Below, one piece after another: positions 9,611 to 18,548 of a stretch of 64,000 nucleotides of DNA (the first letter of the stretch is position 1; each line of letters begins with the position of its first letter). The stretch comes from Georgenia faecalis (lineage in GTDB: Bacteria; Actinomycetota; Actinomycetes; Actinomycetales; Actinomycetaceae): assembly GCF_003710105.1 (NCBI RefSeq), contig NZ_CP033325.1, positions 2,294,001-2,358,000 of the forward strand, read 5' to 3'. The position numbers and the translations under genes are program-made. The notes beneath the pieces were generated by a model, which worked only from the letters and a program-made list of their open reading frames with translations, was not told where the DNA came from and did not search any database.

Positions 9611-11169
9611 CGGGTCCCCCAGCGGCGCTCGATCGCCTCGCGCAGGACGGGGACGTCGTTGTACGGGTGGAACACCCCGGCGATCTCCTGGTGCGGCTCG
9701 TGGCCCTTGCCGGTGATGATGATGGTGTCCTCCGGTCCGGCGATCTCCACCGCGCGGGCGATGGCCTCGACGCGGGTCGACGCCTCGTCGACGTCGGTCA
9801 GGTCGGGGCGCACGGAACGCACCCCGTCGAGGATGGCGCGCCGGATCGTCGCCGGGTCCTCCGAGCGCGGGTTCTCGTCGGTGACGACGAGCACGTCGGC
9901 CAGCCGGGCGGCGACGGCGCCGAGCAGCGGGCGCTTGCCCTGGTCGCGGTCGCCGTCGGAGCCGAAGACGGCGATGAGCCGTCCCGGGGTGACGGGCCGC
10001 ACCGCCTCGAGCGCGAGCTCGAGGGCGTCCGGCGTGTGGGCGAAATCGACGACGGTGAGCGGCAGGCCGTCCCCGCGCTGGCTCACCCGCTCCATGCGGC
10101 CGGGGATGCCGTGGGCGTGGGCGACCGCGTCGACGACGTCGGCGGGGGCGACGCCCCAGCGCAGCCCCATGACGATGGCGAGGGCCGCGTTCTGGATGTT
10201 CACGCGCCCGGGGAGCGGGCACGACGCCTGGACCTCGAACCCGCCGGGGCCGCGCAGGGTGAACGTCGAGGCGACGCCGTCGAGCCCGATGCTCGCGTCG
10301 TGCACGGTCCACTCCGCCTCGGCGTCCCCGGGGTAGGCGCGCACGCGGTCCACGGGCAGCACGGTGCGCGCCGCCAGCGCGCGGCCCCACTCGTCGTCGA
10401 CGCAGACGACCGCACGCCGGGCGTGCTCGGGGGTGAAGAGGATCGCCTTGTCCGCGAGGTAGCGCTCCATCGTCCCGTGGTAGTCGAGGTGGTCGCGCTG
10501 GAGGTTGGTGAAGCCGGCGACGTCGACGACGAGCCCGTCGACCCGGTGGAGCGCGAGGGCGTGCGAGGACACCTCGATGCTCGCGGCGCCGACGCCGCGC
10601 TCGAGCCCGAGGGCGAGGAGTCGGTGGAGGACCGGCGCCTCGACGGTCGTGCGCGGGCTGGGGACGGTCGTCTCCCCCACGCGCAGCTCGACGGTGCCGA
10701 GGACCGCCGTCGCGGCGGTCGCCCGCCGGGCGATGGCGTCGAGGAAGTACGTCGTCGTCGTCTTGCCGTTGGTCCCGGTGACGGCGGCGGTACGCAGGTG
10801 CTCCGCGGGGAGCCCGTAGACCAGCGCGCTCAGCGGGCCGGCGAGGGCCCGGGGGTCCTCGGTGACGAGCAGGGGGACGCCGCGGTCGAGGCAGACCCGG
10901 GCGCACAGCTCCGCGCCCGCGGTGTCCGTGACGACGGCGACGGCCCCGGCGTCGAGCGCCTGCGGGACGTACGTGGCGCCGTGGGTACGGGCCCCCGGCA
11001 GGGCGATGAAGACCTCGCCCGGACCGACGTCGTCGCTCGCGACGCTCGCTCCGACGACGTCCACCCCCGCGGGGTCCACCCCGGTCAGGGGGGTCATGCC
11101 CAGGTGCCGGGCGAGGGCGGCGAGGGGCGTCGGTCGGGTCATGCGGGGTCGCAGGAGGTCAGGTGTCAC
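9607..11169 (-). CDS. murE: UDP-MurNAc-tripeptide synthetase MurE
   Basis: Adds the third stem residue (meso-diaminopimelate in most bacteria, Lys or Orn in others). The P-loop is [19 protein letters not shown] and the C-terminal region has TDENPRSEDP and GKGHEPHQE. The usual diaminopimelate motif DNPR reads ENPR here, so the third residue is not certain. I chose GTG at 11169 (520 residues, MTPDLLRPRMTRP...) because AAGG lies about 9 nt upstream; the ATG at 11142 would shorten it by nine residues. It lies 26 bp after ftsI. Confidence 0.93.
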   Translation of the reverse strand: MTPDLLRPRMTRPTPLAALARHLGMTPLTGVDPAGVDVVGASVASDDVGPGEVFIALPGARTHGATYVPQALDAGAVAVVTDTAGAELCARVCLDRGVPLLVTEDPRALAGPLSALVYGLPAEHLRTAAVTGTNGKTTTTYFLDAIARRATAATAVLGTVELRVGETTVPSPRTTVEAPVLHRLLALGLERGVGAASIEVSSHALALHRVDGLVVDVAGFTNLQRDHLDYHGTMERYLADKAILFTPEHARRAVVCVDDEWGRALAARTVLPVDRVRAYPGDAEAEWTVHDASIGLDGVASTFTLRGPGGFEVQASCPLPGRVNIQNAALAIVMGLRWGVAPADVVDAVAHAHGIPGRMERVSQRGDGLPLTVVDFAHTPDALELALEAVRPVTPGRLIAVFGSDGDRDQGKRPLLGAVAARLADVLVVTDENPRSEDPATIRRAILDGVRSVRPDLTDVDEASTRVEAIARAVEIAGPEDTIIITGKGHEPHQEIAGVFHPYNDVPVLREAIERRWGTR

Positions 11170-11195
11170 GTATCGACACCTTACGTTCCCCGGCG

Positions 11196-12947
11196 TCATT
11201 GTGCGCGCAGCGGGTAGGGCTCCGGAGCGCTCTGCGACGGGGGGACGCCGAGGTGGCGCAGGGTGAAGTTGGCCACCTCGGGGAAGATCGGCGCGGCGAT
11301 GATGCCCGAGGACAGCTGGGTCGTCGGGTGGTAGAGCACGATGCCGACGGCGATCCGCGGCGCCTCGGCGGGGGCGACGCCGATGAAGCTCGCCACCGTC
11401 TGGGTGAGGCGCCCGTTGGCGTCGGGGACCTGGGCGGTCCCGGTCTTGCCGGCCGCCCGGTAGCCGTCGAGCATGCCGAGGACGCCGGTGCCCTCCTCGG
11501 AGACGACGCCCTCCATCAGGCGGAGCATCTCCCCCGCGGTCTCCTCGCGCACGACCGGCACGCCCTCGGGCGTCTCGACCGGCTCGAAGGTGCCGTCGGC
11601 GCCGGTGTAGCCGTCGACGATGCGAGGGCTCACGCGCACCCCGCCGTTGCCCAGCGTGGCGGCCACGGAGGTGTTCTGGATGAGGTTGACGGCCATGCCC
11701 TGGCCGAACATCGTCGTGTAGCGCTGGCGCCCGTCCCAGGCCTCGGGGTCGGCGAGGATGCCGCCGGTCTCCCCCGGCAGGCCCAGGCCCGTGGTGCTGC
11801 CGAAGCCGAAGGCCTCGAGGTAGGCGTGGCGCTCCTCGTCGTTCATCCGGTCGCCGACCTGGACCGTGCCGGTGTTCGAGGAGGTGGCGAGGATCCCCGC
11901 GACGGTGAGGTCCTCGGTGGCGTGCGGGTCGGCGTCGGAGAACGTCTGCCCCGACGGCATCGTCAGGCGGTCGGGCGTGGTGAAGACGGTCGTCGGCTCG
12001 ACGGCGTCGACGTCGAGCGCGGCGGCGAAGGTGGCGAGCTTGCCCGTGGAGCCCGGCTCGTAGGCGGCCTGGGCGGCACGCGAGCCGCGGCGCTCGGGCG
12101 GGGTGTCCTGGTAGTTGCCGGGGTCGACCCGGTGGGAGTCGGCGAGCGCGAGGATCCGGCCCGTGCCGATCTCCTCGACGACGACGGCCCCCCACGCGGC
12201 GCCGTACCGCTCGGTGTAGGCGTCGATGACCTCCTCCGCCCGGAACTGGATGTCCCGGTCGATGGTGGTGTGGACCGTACGGCCCGGCTCGGCGGGCGTC
12301 GTCGTGCTCTGGCCGGTGGGGATCCGCTGCCCGTGGAGCCCGATCTCGACCACGCTGCTGCCGTCGGTGCCCTCGAGGTCGGCGTCGAGGGCGAGCTCGA
12401 GGCCCGCGAGGCCGGCGCCGTCACGGCCGACGAACCCGACGATGTTCCCGGCGGTGGCGCCGTTGGGGTAGATCCGCTCGGTGGTCGCCTCGGGCTCGAT
12501 GCCGGGGATGCCGAGCTCGCGGATCTCCCGCCACTGGTCGGGGGTGAGGCCCTTCTCGAGGTAGACGAAGGTGGAGTCGCCGACCATGGCCGCGCCGAGC
12601 TCGGCGGGGTCGCGGTCGAGGTGCGGGGCGAGGACGGCCGCCGCCGCGACGGCGCCGGTCTTCGGCTCGCCGTCGATCTCGGCGGTGAACTCGCGGATGA
12701 GGACCTGGTTGACCCCGATGTTGTACCGGGAGACCGAGGTGGCGAGGATCTCGCCGTTGGCGTCGACGATGTCGCCGCGGGGTGCCTGGAGGGTCGAGCG
12801 TGCCAGCCGCTCGTCGAGGGCCTCGGCGGCCAGGCCGGGTCCCTCGACCGCCTGGACGTAGACGAGGCGGCCGCCGAAGACCATGAGGACGACGAGGACG
12901 GCGATGAGGACGATGTTCTGCCGCCGGACGAGGACTGCGCCGCTCAC
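11196..12947 (-). CDS. ftsI: Penicillin-binding protein FtsI/PBP3 (septal transpeptidase)
   Basis: Membrane-anchored D,D-transpeptidase that crosslinks septal peptidoglycan with FtsW. The 583-residue product starts with an N-terminal anchor (NIVLIAVLVVLMVFGGRLVYV), then the class B dimerisation domain (RGDIVDANGEILATSVSRY). The transpeptidase domain has all three active-site motifs in order: SxxK as STGK in YEPGSTGKLATF, SxN as SSNTG, and KTG in AGKTGTAQ. The GTG at 12947 overlaps the stop of the ftsL-like gene as GTGA. Confidence 0.95.
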   Translation of the reverse strand: MSGAVLVRRQNIVLIAVLVVLMVFGGRLVYVQAVEGPGLAAEALDERLARSTLQAPRGDIVDANGEILATSVSRYNIGVNQVLIREFTAEIDGEPKTGAVAAAAVLAPHLDRDPAELGAAMVGDSTFVYLEKGLTPDQWREIRELGIPGIEPEATTERIYPNGATAGNIVGFVGRDGAGLAGLELALDADLEGTDGSSVVEIGLHGQRIPTGQSTTTPAEPGRTVHTTIDRDIQFRAEEVIDAYTERYGAAWGAVVVEEIGTGRILALADSHRVDPGNYQDTPPERRGSRAAQAAYEPGSTGKLATFAAALDVDAVEPTTVFTTPDRLTMPSGQTFSDADPHATEDLTVAGILATSSNTGTVQVGDRMNDEERHAYLEAFGFGSTTGLGLPGETGGILADPEAWDGRQRYTTMFGQGMAVNLIQNTSVAATLGNGGVRVSPRIVDGYTGADGTFEPVETPEGVPVVREETAGEMLRLMEGVVSEEGTGVLGMLDGYRAAGKTGTAQVPDANGRLTQTVASFIGVAPAEAPRIAVGIVLYHPTTQLSSGIIAAPIFPEVANFTLRHLGVPPSQSAPEPYPLRAQ

Positions 12948-13329
12948 TCGCCCTCCCCGACAGGGCCGCCCAGGACCGTGCCGTGGGCGAGGTCGATGAA
13001 CCCGATGGTCTCGGCGGGCACCATGCCCAGCTCGGTCGCCTGCCGCTGGAGCTCGGCGGGCGAGCCGGCCACCTCCACCTGCTGGCGCAGGGACGCCTCC
13101 GACTCGACGAGCTGGTTGAGCTCGCGCTGGGCGTCGTGGAGCTCGTACGCCGTCACCGCCATCTGCGTGTTGAGCAGCAGGGCACCGACGAGCGCGCCGA
13201 GGAGGATCGTCGCGCACGTGAGCAGGTACGGCAGGAGCGAGCGGGACGGCACGGGGTTGCGCACCACGTGCAGCCGCGGCCGCCACGTCCGGGTCGTCCT
13301 GGGGATCGGTACGCGGGCCGGCATCGCGC

Positions 13330-13333
<4 letters not shown>
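12944..13333 (-). CDS. ftsL: FtsL-like cell division membrane protein
   Basis: Small bitopic protein of 129 residues with a basic N-terminus (about 32 residues). One membrane segment near 33-55 ([23 protein letters not shown]) is followed by a heptad-like coiled-coil stretch ([29 protein letters not shown]) and a short tail. This topology and the position between rsmH and ftsI identify it as FtsL, which pairs with FtsB/DivIC and FtsQ. Sequence conservation of FtsL is low, so the call rests on context and topology. Both ends overlap neighbouring genes (ATGA at the start, GTGA at the end). Confidence 0.85.
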
Positions 13334-14328
<995 letters not shown>

Positions 14329-14516
14329 GTGGCCTCTCCTTCATCGTGGTTGGTCGGGTGGCCCTCCACCGCCCGACCAGGACTCCCTCCGCCTGCTCTG
14401 ACACCGGGGAAGTGCGTCAGAGTCGCGGTGAGAGACCTCGCCGTGCGGAGTGCGGGGCCGGTGGTGCGGGTTCGGATTCGGATTCGGCGGTGGGTTCGGG
14501 TGGGTGCGGGTGGTGC

Positions 14517-14948
14517 TCAGAAGAGGCCGGGGACCACCTCGTCGGCGGTCTCGGCGAAGCTCGCCTCGGACTCGGCGAGGTAGGTCTCCCAGGCGGGGGC
14601 GGACCAGATCTCCACCCGCGTCCCGGCGCCGATGACCGTGAGGTCACGGTCCAGGCCGGCGTACTGGCGCAGCATCGGCGGGATGGTGATTCGCCCCTGC
14701 TTGTCGGGGACCTCGTCGGCGGCGCCGGAGAGGAAGACGCGCAGGTAGTCACGCGCCTGCTTGCTCGTCACGGGCGCCTGCCGGAGCTGGTCGTGCAGGC
14801 GCTCGAACTCGCGCATGGGGAAGGCGTACAGGCAGCGCTCCTGGCCGCGGGTGAGGACGAGTCCGGAGGCCAGCTCGTCACGGAACTTCGCCGGGAGGAT
14901 GAGGCGACCCTTCTCGTCCAGGCGAGGGGCGTGGGTACCGAGGAACAC
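14517..14948 (-). CDS. mraZ: Transcriptional regulator MraZ
   Basis: AbrB-fold DNA-binding protein that controls its own operon, the dcw cluster. The start is the GTG at 14948, giving [16 protein letters not shown], which aligns with the canonical MFLGT...DEKGR beginning, with GAGGGGG 5 nt upstream; a GTG two codons earlier would abut the ribosome-binding site. The 143-residue product has the two MraZ repeats ([16 protein letters not shown] and [18 protein letters not shown]). Three direct repeats overlapping its promoter are the likely autoregulatory site. Confidence 0.95.
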   Translation of the reverse strand: MFLGTHAPRLDEKGRLILPAKFRDELASGLVLTRGQERCLYAFPMREFERLHDQLRQAPVTSKQARDYLRVFLSGAADEVPDKQGRITIPPMLRQYAGLDRDLTVIGAGTRVEIWSAPAWETYLAESEASFAETADEVVPGLF

Positions 14949-14976
14949 GGCCACCCCCTCTTGTGCGTGCCGACCA

Positions 14977-15000
14977 CCAGTACACGCCACATTACTCCAC
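14977..15000 (-). promoter_or_regulatory. MraZ-box-like triple direct repeat
   Basis: Read on the minus strand, three blocks occur at exact 10-bp spacing: GTGG (15000-14997), GTGG (14990-14987) and CTGG (14980-14977). MraZ proteins of other bacteria bind tandem repeats of about this spacing upstream of mraZ. The array overlaps the predicted -10 element, so occupancy should repress transcription. Confidence 0.7.
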
Positions 15001-15016
15001 TTCCCTCCCCCGTCAA
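14989..15016 (-). promoter_or_regulatory. Predicted mraZ (dcw) promoter
   Basis: On the minus strand TTGACG (15016-15011) is followed after 16 bp by TAATGT (14994-14989), a good sigma-70-type promoter. The predicted start lies near 14982, giving a leader of about 34 nt to the mraZ GTG. The -10 is embedded in the MraZ-type repeats. Confidence 0.7.
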
Positions 15017-15040
15017 TGCCAAACCCGGCATTATTCCCGC

Positions 15041-15452
15041 ACATCAGTGCTGATGTCGCAGGTCAGGCGCAGTGGGGCACGGTGGAGGGATTTGTCCCGC
15101 GACGAGCCCGCCCGCGGACGTCGCGCGCGGGGACGGGCGGGACCCCTGGCGCAGAACCGCCGATCGGCCCGGGCGGGGAGCGATGTGGAGGCGCGCGGGA
15201 GGCCGCCCCCGCGGAGGCGGGGAGCGATGTGGAGGGGGTGGCGCGGCCGCCCGCGGAGCCCGCGGGGAGCGCGTTGCCTACCGCCGTGCGCGTGTTACGG
15301 CGCCGTGCGCGGGGCGGGCCACCCGCGCGGCAGCACTAACGGCCGCATGGCGGCGCCAAAGACCGGCAGGGCGGGCGCGAGAAGGCCGCAGGGCGCGCAG
15401 GCCGGTGGCGACCGGGGGTGATCAGGTGGTGCTGGCGTGCTGCCGGCGAGCG
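15041..15452. other. Gene-free GC-rich spacer with a 20-bp direct repeat
   Basis: Between the mraZ promoter region and the DUF3040 gene I see no credible coding frame or RNA gene. GGCGGGGAGCGATGTGGAGG occurs twice, at 15172-15191 and 15216-15235 (44-bp period), with GGGGAGCG recurring once more near 15276. Its role is unknown. Confidence 0.5.
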
Positions 15453-15839
15453 TCAGTGCTCGTCGCGACGACGGTCCCAGCGCTCCTCGAGGCGCTTCAT
15501 GAACGAGCCGGAGCCGGTGCGCTTGGCGGGGGCCGGGCGGGCGGCCGGGCGCGAGCCCGCACCGGCGACCGGTGCCGGTCCACGCTTCTGCCGGGTCACC
15601 GCGAGCATGACTCCACCGAGCATCGAGACGAAGCCGAGCACGCCCAGCCACACCTGGCTCAGGGCCACACCGCCCACGAGCATCGCCAGCCCCGCCAGGA
15701 CCGCGAGCGATCCCAGCACGAGTCGCCGCACGGACACCTTCGGCTCAGGCGACAACGAGCTGGCCAACCGCGGGTCATCGGACCGCAGCTGCTGCTCCAT
15801 CTGATGGAGCACACGCTGCTCGTACTCGGAGAGAGGCAT
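15453..15839 (-). CDS. DUF3040 small membrane protein
   Basis: This 128-residue protein begins MPLSEYEQRVLHQMEQQL, the hallmark of the DUF3040 family, which is widespread in actinobacteria and of unknown function. Two adjacent hydrophobic segments follow (LGSLAVLAGLAMLVGGVAL and WLGVLGFVSMLGGVMLAV). A basic cytoplasmic tail ends in KRLEERWDRRRDEH. It sits between dinB and mraZ on the same strand, as often seen in Micrococcales. The ATG at 15839 has a GGGGGGG run 4 nt upstream. No enzymatic motif is visible. Confidence 0.85.
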   Translation of the reverse strand: MPLSEYEQRVLHQMEQQLRSDDPRLASSLSPEPKVSVRRLVLGSLAVLAGLAMLVGGVALSQVWLGVLGFVSMLGGVMLAVTRQKRGPAPVAGAGSRPAARPAPAKRTGSGSFMKRLEERWDRRRDEH

Positions 15840-15892
15840 CAGACCCCCCCACTTCTACCGTCGACGGACCCCGGACCCGGGGCGTTGTTGGT

Positions 15893-17167
15893 TCAGGATA
15901 GGTCGCCAGGCCCCGGCGGGGAAGCCGAGCGGTCCACCGCCCCCGGGCGGACGGCCTCACCCGCCCTGAGCAGGGACGCCGGGCCCAGTGCACGGTCGCC
16001 GTACCGCGCCCGGATACCGTCCATGGCCGCCTCCGCGCCGCGCCGCGCACCGGTCGCCCCGAGCTGGTCCTGCACGCCCGTCGTGCGCGCCGGGCTGAGG
16101 TTCTCGGCGCGCACGCCCAGCAGGCGCAGGCCGCTCGGCGGGACGTCGACGGCGTCGAGGAGGTCGCGGGCGGCGCGGAAGAGGTCGTGGGCGACGTCCG
16201 TGGCGTCGATGCCGCGCGAGCGCTGGATCGTGGTGAAGTCGGCGTAGCGCACCTTGAGAGCGACCGTCCGGGCGAGCATGCCGTCGGCCCGCAGGCGCGC
16301 CGCGCACCGGTGGGCGGCGTCGAGGAGCACCGCCGCGAGCGTGGCACGGTCGGCGATGTCGTCGGCGAACGTGGTCTCCGTGCCCACCGACTTCTCCACC
16401 CGGCCGGGCTGGACGGGCCGTGGGTCGATGCCCCGGGCGAGGTCGTAGAGCCGCTGCCCCGCAGCGACGCCGACGACCCGGTGGAGCGTGCGCGGGCCGT
16501 GCGCCGCGAGCTCGGCGACCGTGTCGATCCCGTGCCGGTGCAACGTCTCGCGGGTCTTGTCCCCCACGCCCGCGAGCGCGCCCACGGGCAGGGTGTGGAG
16601 GAAGGGCACCGTCGCCTCCTGCGGCACGAGGAGGAGCCCGTCGGGCTTGGCGTGCGCGGAGGCGAGCTTGGCGACGAACTTCGTCGCGGCGACCCCCACC
16701 GAGGCGCTCACCCCGGTCTCCCGGCGCACCCGCTCCCGGATGACGTGCCCGATCTCCGTGGGGGTCCCCAGCCGACGGCGCGCCCCGGCCACGTCGAGGA
16801 ACGCCTCGTCGATGCTCACCTTCTCGAGGACCGGCGTCACCTCCGCGAGGACCGCCATCACCTGCCCCGACACCCGCACGTAGCTCGCGTGGTCGGGCGG
16901 GATGACGACCGCCGTCGGGCACAGCGCCCGCGCCCGCGCCATGGGCATGGCCGCGTGCACGCCGAACGCGCGCGCCTCGTACGTGGCGGACAGGACGACG
17001 CCGCGGTGGGCGCCCCCGACGATGACCGGCCGGCCGTGCAGCTCCGGGCGGGAGCGGAGCTCGACCGCCGCGAAGAACGCGTCCATGTCGACGTGCAGGA
17101 CGGCGCACCCGGCGTCGTCGTCGCCCCAGTCGCGCCGTGCGGCCGGGTTCCGCGGTCCCTTGCTCAT
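15893..17167 (-). CDS. dinB: DNA polymerase IV (Y-family, translesion)
   Basis: Error-prone lesion-bypass polymerase. The 424-residue protein has the catalytic LHVDMDAFFAAVE near the N-terminus, the steric-gate region, SIDEAFLDV with catalytic acidic residues, and the helix-hairpin-helix segment LPVGALAGVGDKTRETL. A little-finger domain ends in a disordered tail without an obvious beta-clamp motif. The -10-like TAACCT lies 9 nt before the ATG and overlaps that of the divergent neighbour. No LexA box is seen nearby, so SOS control is not evident. Confidence 0.93.
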   Translation of the reverse strand: MSKGPRNPAARRDWGDDDAGCAVLHVDMDAFFAAVELRSRPELHGRPVIVGGAHRGVVLSATYEARAFGVHAAMPMARARALCPTAVVIPPDHASYVRVSGQVMAVLAEVTPVLEKVSIDEAFLDVAGARRRLGTPTEIGHVIRERVRRETGVSASVGVAATKFVAKLASAHAKPDGLLLVPQEATVPFLHTLPVGALAGVGDKTRETLHRHGIDTVAELAAHGPRTLHRVVGVAAGQRLYDLARGIDPRPVQPGRVEKSVGTETTFADDIADRATLAAVLLDAAHRCAARLRADGMLARTVALKVRYADFTTIQRSRGIDATDVAHDLFRAARDLLDAVDVPPSGLRLLGVRAENLSPARTTGVQDQLGATGARRGAEAAMDGIRARYGDRALGPASLLRAGEAVRPGAVDRSASPPGPGDLS

Positions 17168-17174
17168 CCCGCGC

Positions 17175-17188
17175 CCAGGTTAGCCTGG
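17175..17188. promoter_or_regulatory. Overlapping divergent -10 elements (dinB / 17193 gene)
   Basis: CCAGGTTAGCCTGG is an inverted repeat with 5-bp arms. It contains TAGCCT (17181-17186, plus strand), 6 nt before the ATG at 17193, and TAACCT on the minus strand (17182-17177), 9 nt before dinB. The two hexamers share 2 bp, so the promoters should exclude each other. Confidence 0.6.
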
Positions 17189-17192
17189 GGCC

Positions 17193-18080
17193 ATGCCACC
17201 GCGCCGAGCCCCCCGGGCGGCGTCCGTCGAGGCACTGCCCACCGCGCCCGTCCCCACCAGCACCGCCGAGGCCGAGCTGGTCCGGGACCCGAGCCGGCCC
17301 GACGCCGTGACCCTCTACCTCGACGACGCCGAGAGCTCCCACGTCGACCTCGCCGACGCGACCTACCTCGAGTTCGAGTACCTCCAGCAGATGCTCGCCG
17401 TGCTCGACGTCGCCCGCCCCGACGAGCCCCTCCGAGCCGTCCACCTCGGGGGCGGGGCGTGCACCTTCGCCCGGGCGCTGGACGCCCTGCGGCCGGGGTC
17501 GACCCAGCTCGTCGTCGAGCTCGACGCCGAGCTCGCCCGGCTGGTGCGCGAGTGGTTCGGCCTGCCCCGGGCCCCCCGGCTGCGGATCCGCGTCGGGGAC
17601 GCCCGTCAGGTGCTCGGCACCCTGACGCCGGGGGCCTGGGACGTGGTGATCCGCGACGTCTTCGCGGGCCCCGAGGTCCCGCCGCACGTGCGCACCCTCG
17701 AGGCGGCGCAGGAGGCCAGGCGCGCCCTGCGCGAGTCGGGCCTCTACCTCGTCAACCTCACCGACCGGCCGCCGCTGCGGGCGGCGCGCGCCGAGGTCGC
17801 CACGCTGCGGGCGGTGTTCCCGCACGTCCTCCTCATCGCCGACCCGGCGATCCTGCGCGGGCGACGGTTCGGCAACGTCGTCCTCGCCGCCTCGGTCGAG
17901 CCGGTGGACGTCACGCTCCTCGGTCGCGCGCTGCGCACCCTCCCGCTTCCGGTCCAGCTCCGGCACGGCGCCGAGGTCGCGGACTTCGCGGGCACGGCGG
18001 CCCCGCTGCGGGACCCCGCCCCGGTGCCCGACCCAGCCGCGCTGCACGACTCCGGCACCGCCGCAGCGGCCGGGCCGTAG
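17193..18080 (+). CDS. Spermidine-synthase-like SAM-binding protein
   Basis: This 295-residue protein has a Rossmann SAM-binding core: VHLGGGACTFARALDALRPG (motif I), LVVELDAELARLVREWFGL (motif II acidic residue) and WDVVIRDVFAG. This matches the spermidine-synthase/PMT-like family common in actinobacteria. Many members are not proven polyamine synthases, so the substrate is unknown. The N-terminal 30 residues and the Pro/Ala-rich C-terminus look disordered. It is divergent from dinB, with a -10-like hexamer 6 nt before the ATG and no Shine-Dalgarno sequence, so it is probably leaderless. A strong hairpin follows the stop. Confidence 0.8.
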   Translation: MPPRRAPRAASVEALPTAPVPTSTAEAELVRDPSRPDAVTLYLDDAESSHVDLADATYLEFEYLQQMLAVLDVARPDEPLRAVHLGGGACTFARALDALRPGSTQLVVELDAELARLVREWFGLPRAPRLRIRVGDARQVLGTLTPGAWDVVIRDVFAGPEVPPHVRTLEAAQEARRALRESGLYLVNLTDRPPLRAARAEVATLRAVFPHVLLIADPAILRGRRFGNVVLAASVEPVDVTLLGRALRTLPLPVQLRHGAEVADFAGTAAPLRDPAPVPDPAALHDSGTAAAAGP

Positions 18081-18094
18081 GGCCCCGGACACGC

Positions 18095-18128
18095 CGATGG
18101 GCCCGCGTCGTGCGACGCGGGCCCATCG
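18095..18128. terminator. Bidirectional hairpin terminator
   Basis: A perfect 16-bp stem with a 2-nt centre (CGATGGGCCCGCGTCG / CGACGCGGGCCCATCG) lies between two convergent genes, the 17193 gene and csp. There is no T-tract, as is usual in high-GC actinobacteria. Confidence 0.8.
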
Positions 18129-18138
18129 TGACGTCAGA

Positions 18139-18342
18139 TCAGAGCGGGCGGACGCTCTCCGCCTGCGGACCCTTGGGGCCCTGGGTGATCTCGAACTCGA
18201 CGCGCTGCGCCTCGTCGAGGCTGCGGTATCCGTCGGACTCGATCGCCGAGTAGTGGACGAAGACGTCAGCGCCGCCACCGTCCTGGGCGATGAAGCCGTA
18301 CCCCTTCTCCGCGTTGAACCACTTCACGGTTCCCTGTGCCAT
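18139..18342 (-). CDS. Cold-shock protein (CspA family)
   Basis: Single-domain OB-fold nucleic-acid chaperone of 67 residues beginning [20 protein letters not shown]. The RNP1 motif is KGYGFI and RNP2 is VFVHYS. GGAAGGA lies about 7 nt upstream of the ATG. The 206-bp region upstream, before the PAC2 gene, could hold a long 5' leader as in other csp genes, but no clear promoter could be assigned. The gene converges with the spermidine-synthase-like gene at a shared hairpin terminator. Confidence 0.95.
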   Translation of the reverse strand: MAQGTVKWFNAEKGYGFIAQDGGGADVFVHYSAIESDGYRSLDEAQRVEFEITQGPKGPQAESVRPL

Positions 18343-18548
18343 GGTGCTGTCCTTCCGGGGACGTTAGTGGAACCGGCTCTGTACCGGTCCCGCTGTGCCG
18401 CAATGCCTCGTCCCACGTCTTGCTCTGCCCGGCCGGGCCGGGGCCACACGTAAGCGATCCGCAACTGCAACGCGGTCAGTCTGGCACGAGGGCGAGTGCA
18501 TTTCTAGGCCATACCGACACCCGTACCGGACGGGATAAAACGGCATAC

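Noticed and set aside
14471-14487. TTCGGA tandem repeat between rsmH and mraZ, considered as a satellite or CRISPR-like element
   Set aside because: Fewer than three 6-bp units; too short to be more than simple sequence.
14955-15452. Several overlapping open frames in the mraZ-DUF3040 spacer
   Set aside because: Low-complexity translations without ribosome-binding sites or family motifs; the spacer is treated as non-coding.
15957-18278. Long minus-strand frame across dinB, the spermidine-synthase-like gene and csp
   Set aside because: Arg/Pro/Gly-rich shadow with no recognisable domain; three real genes lie in other frames.
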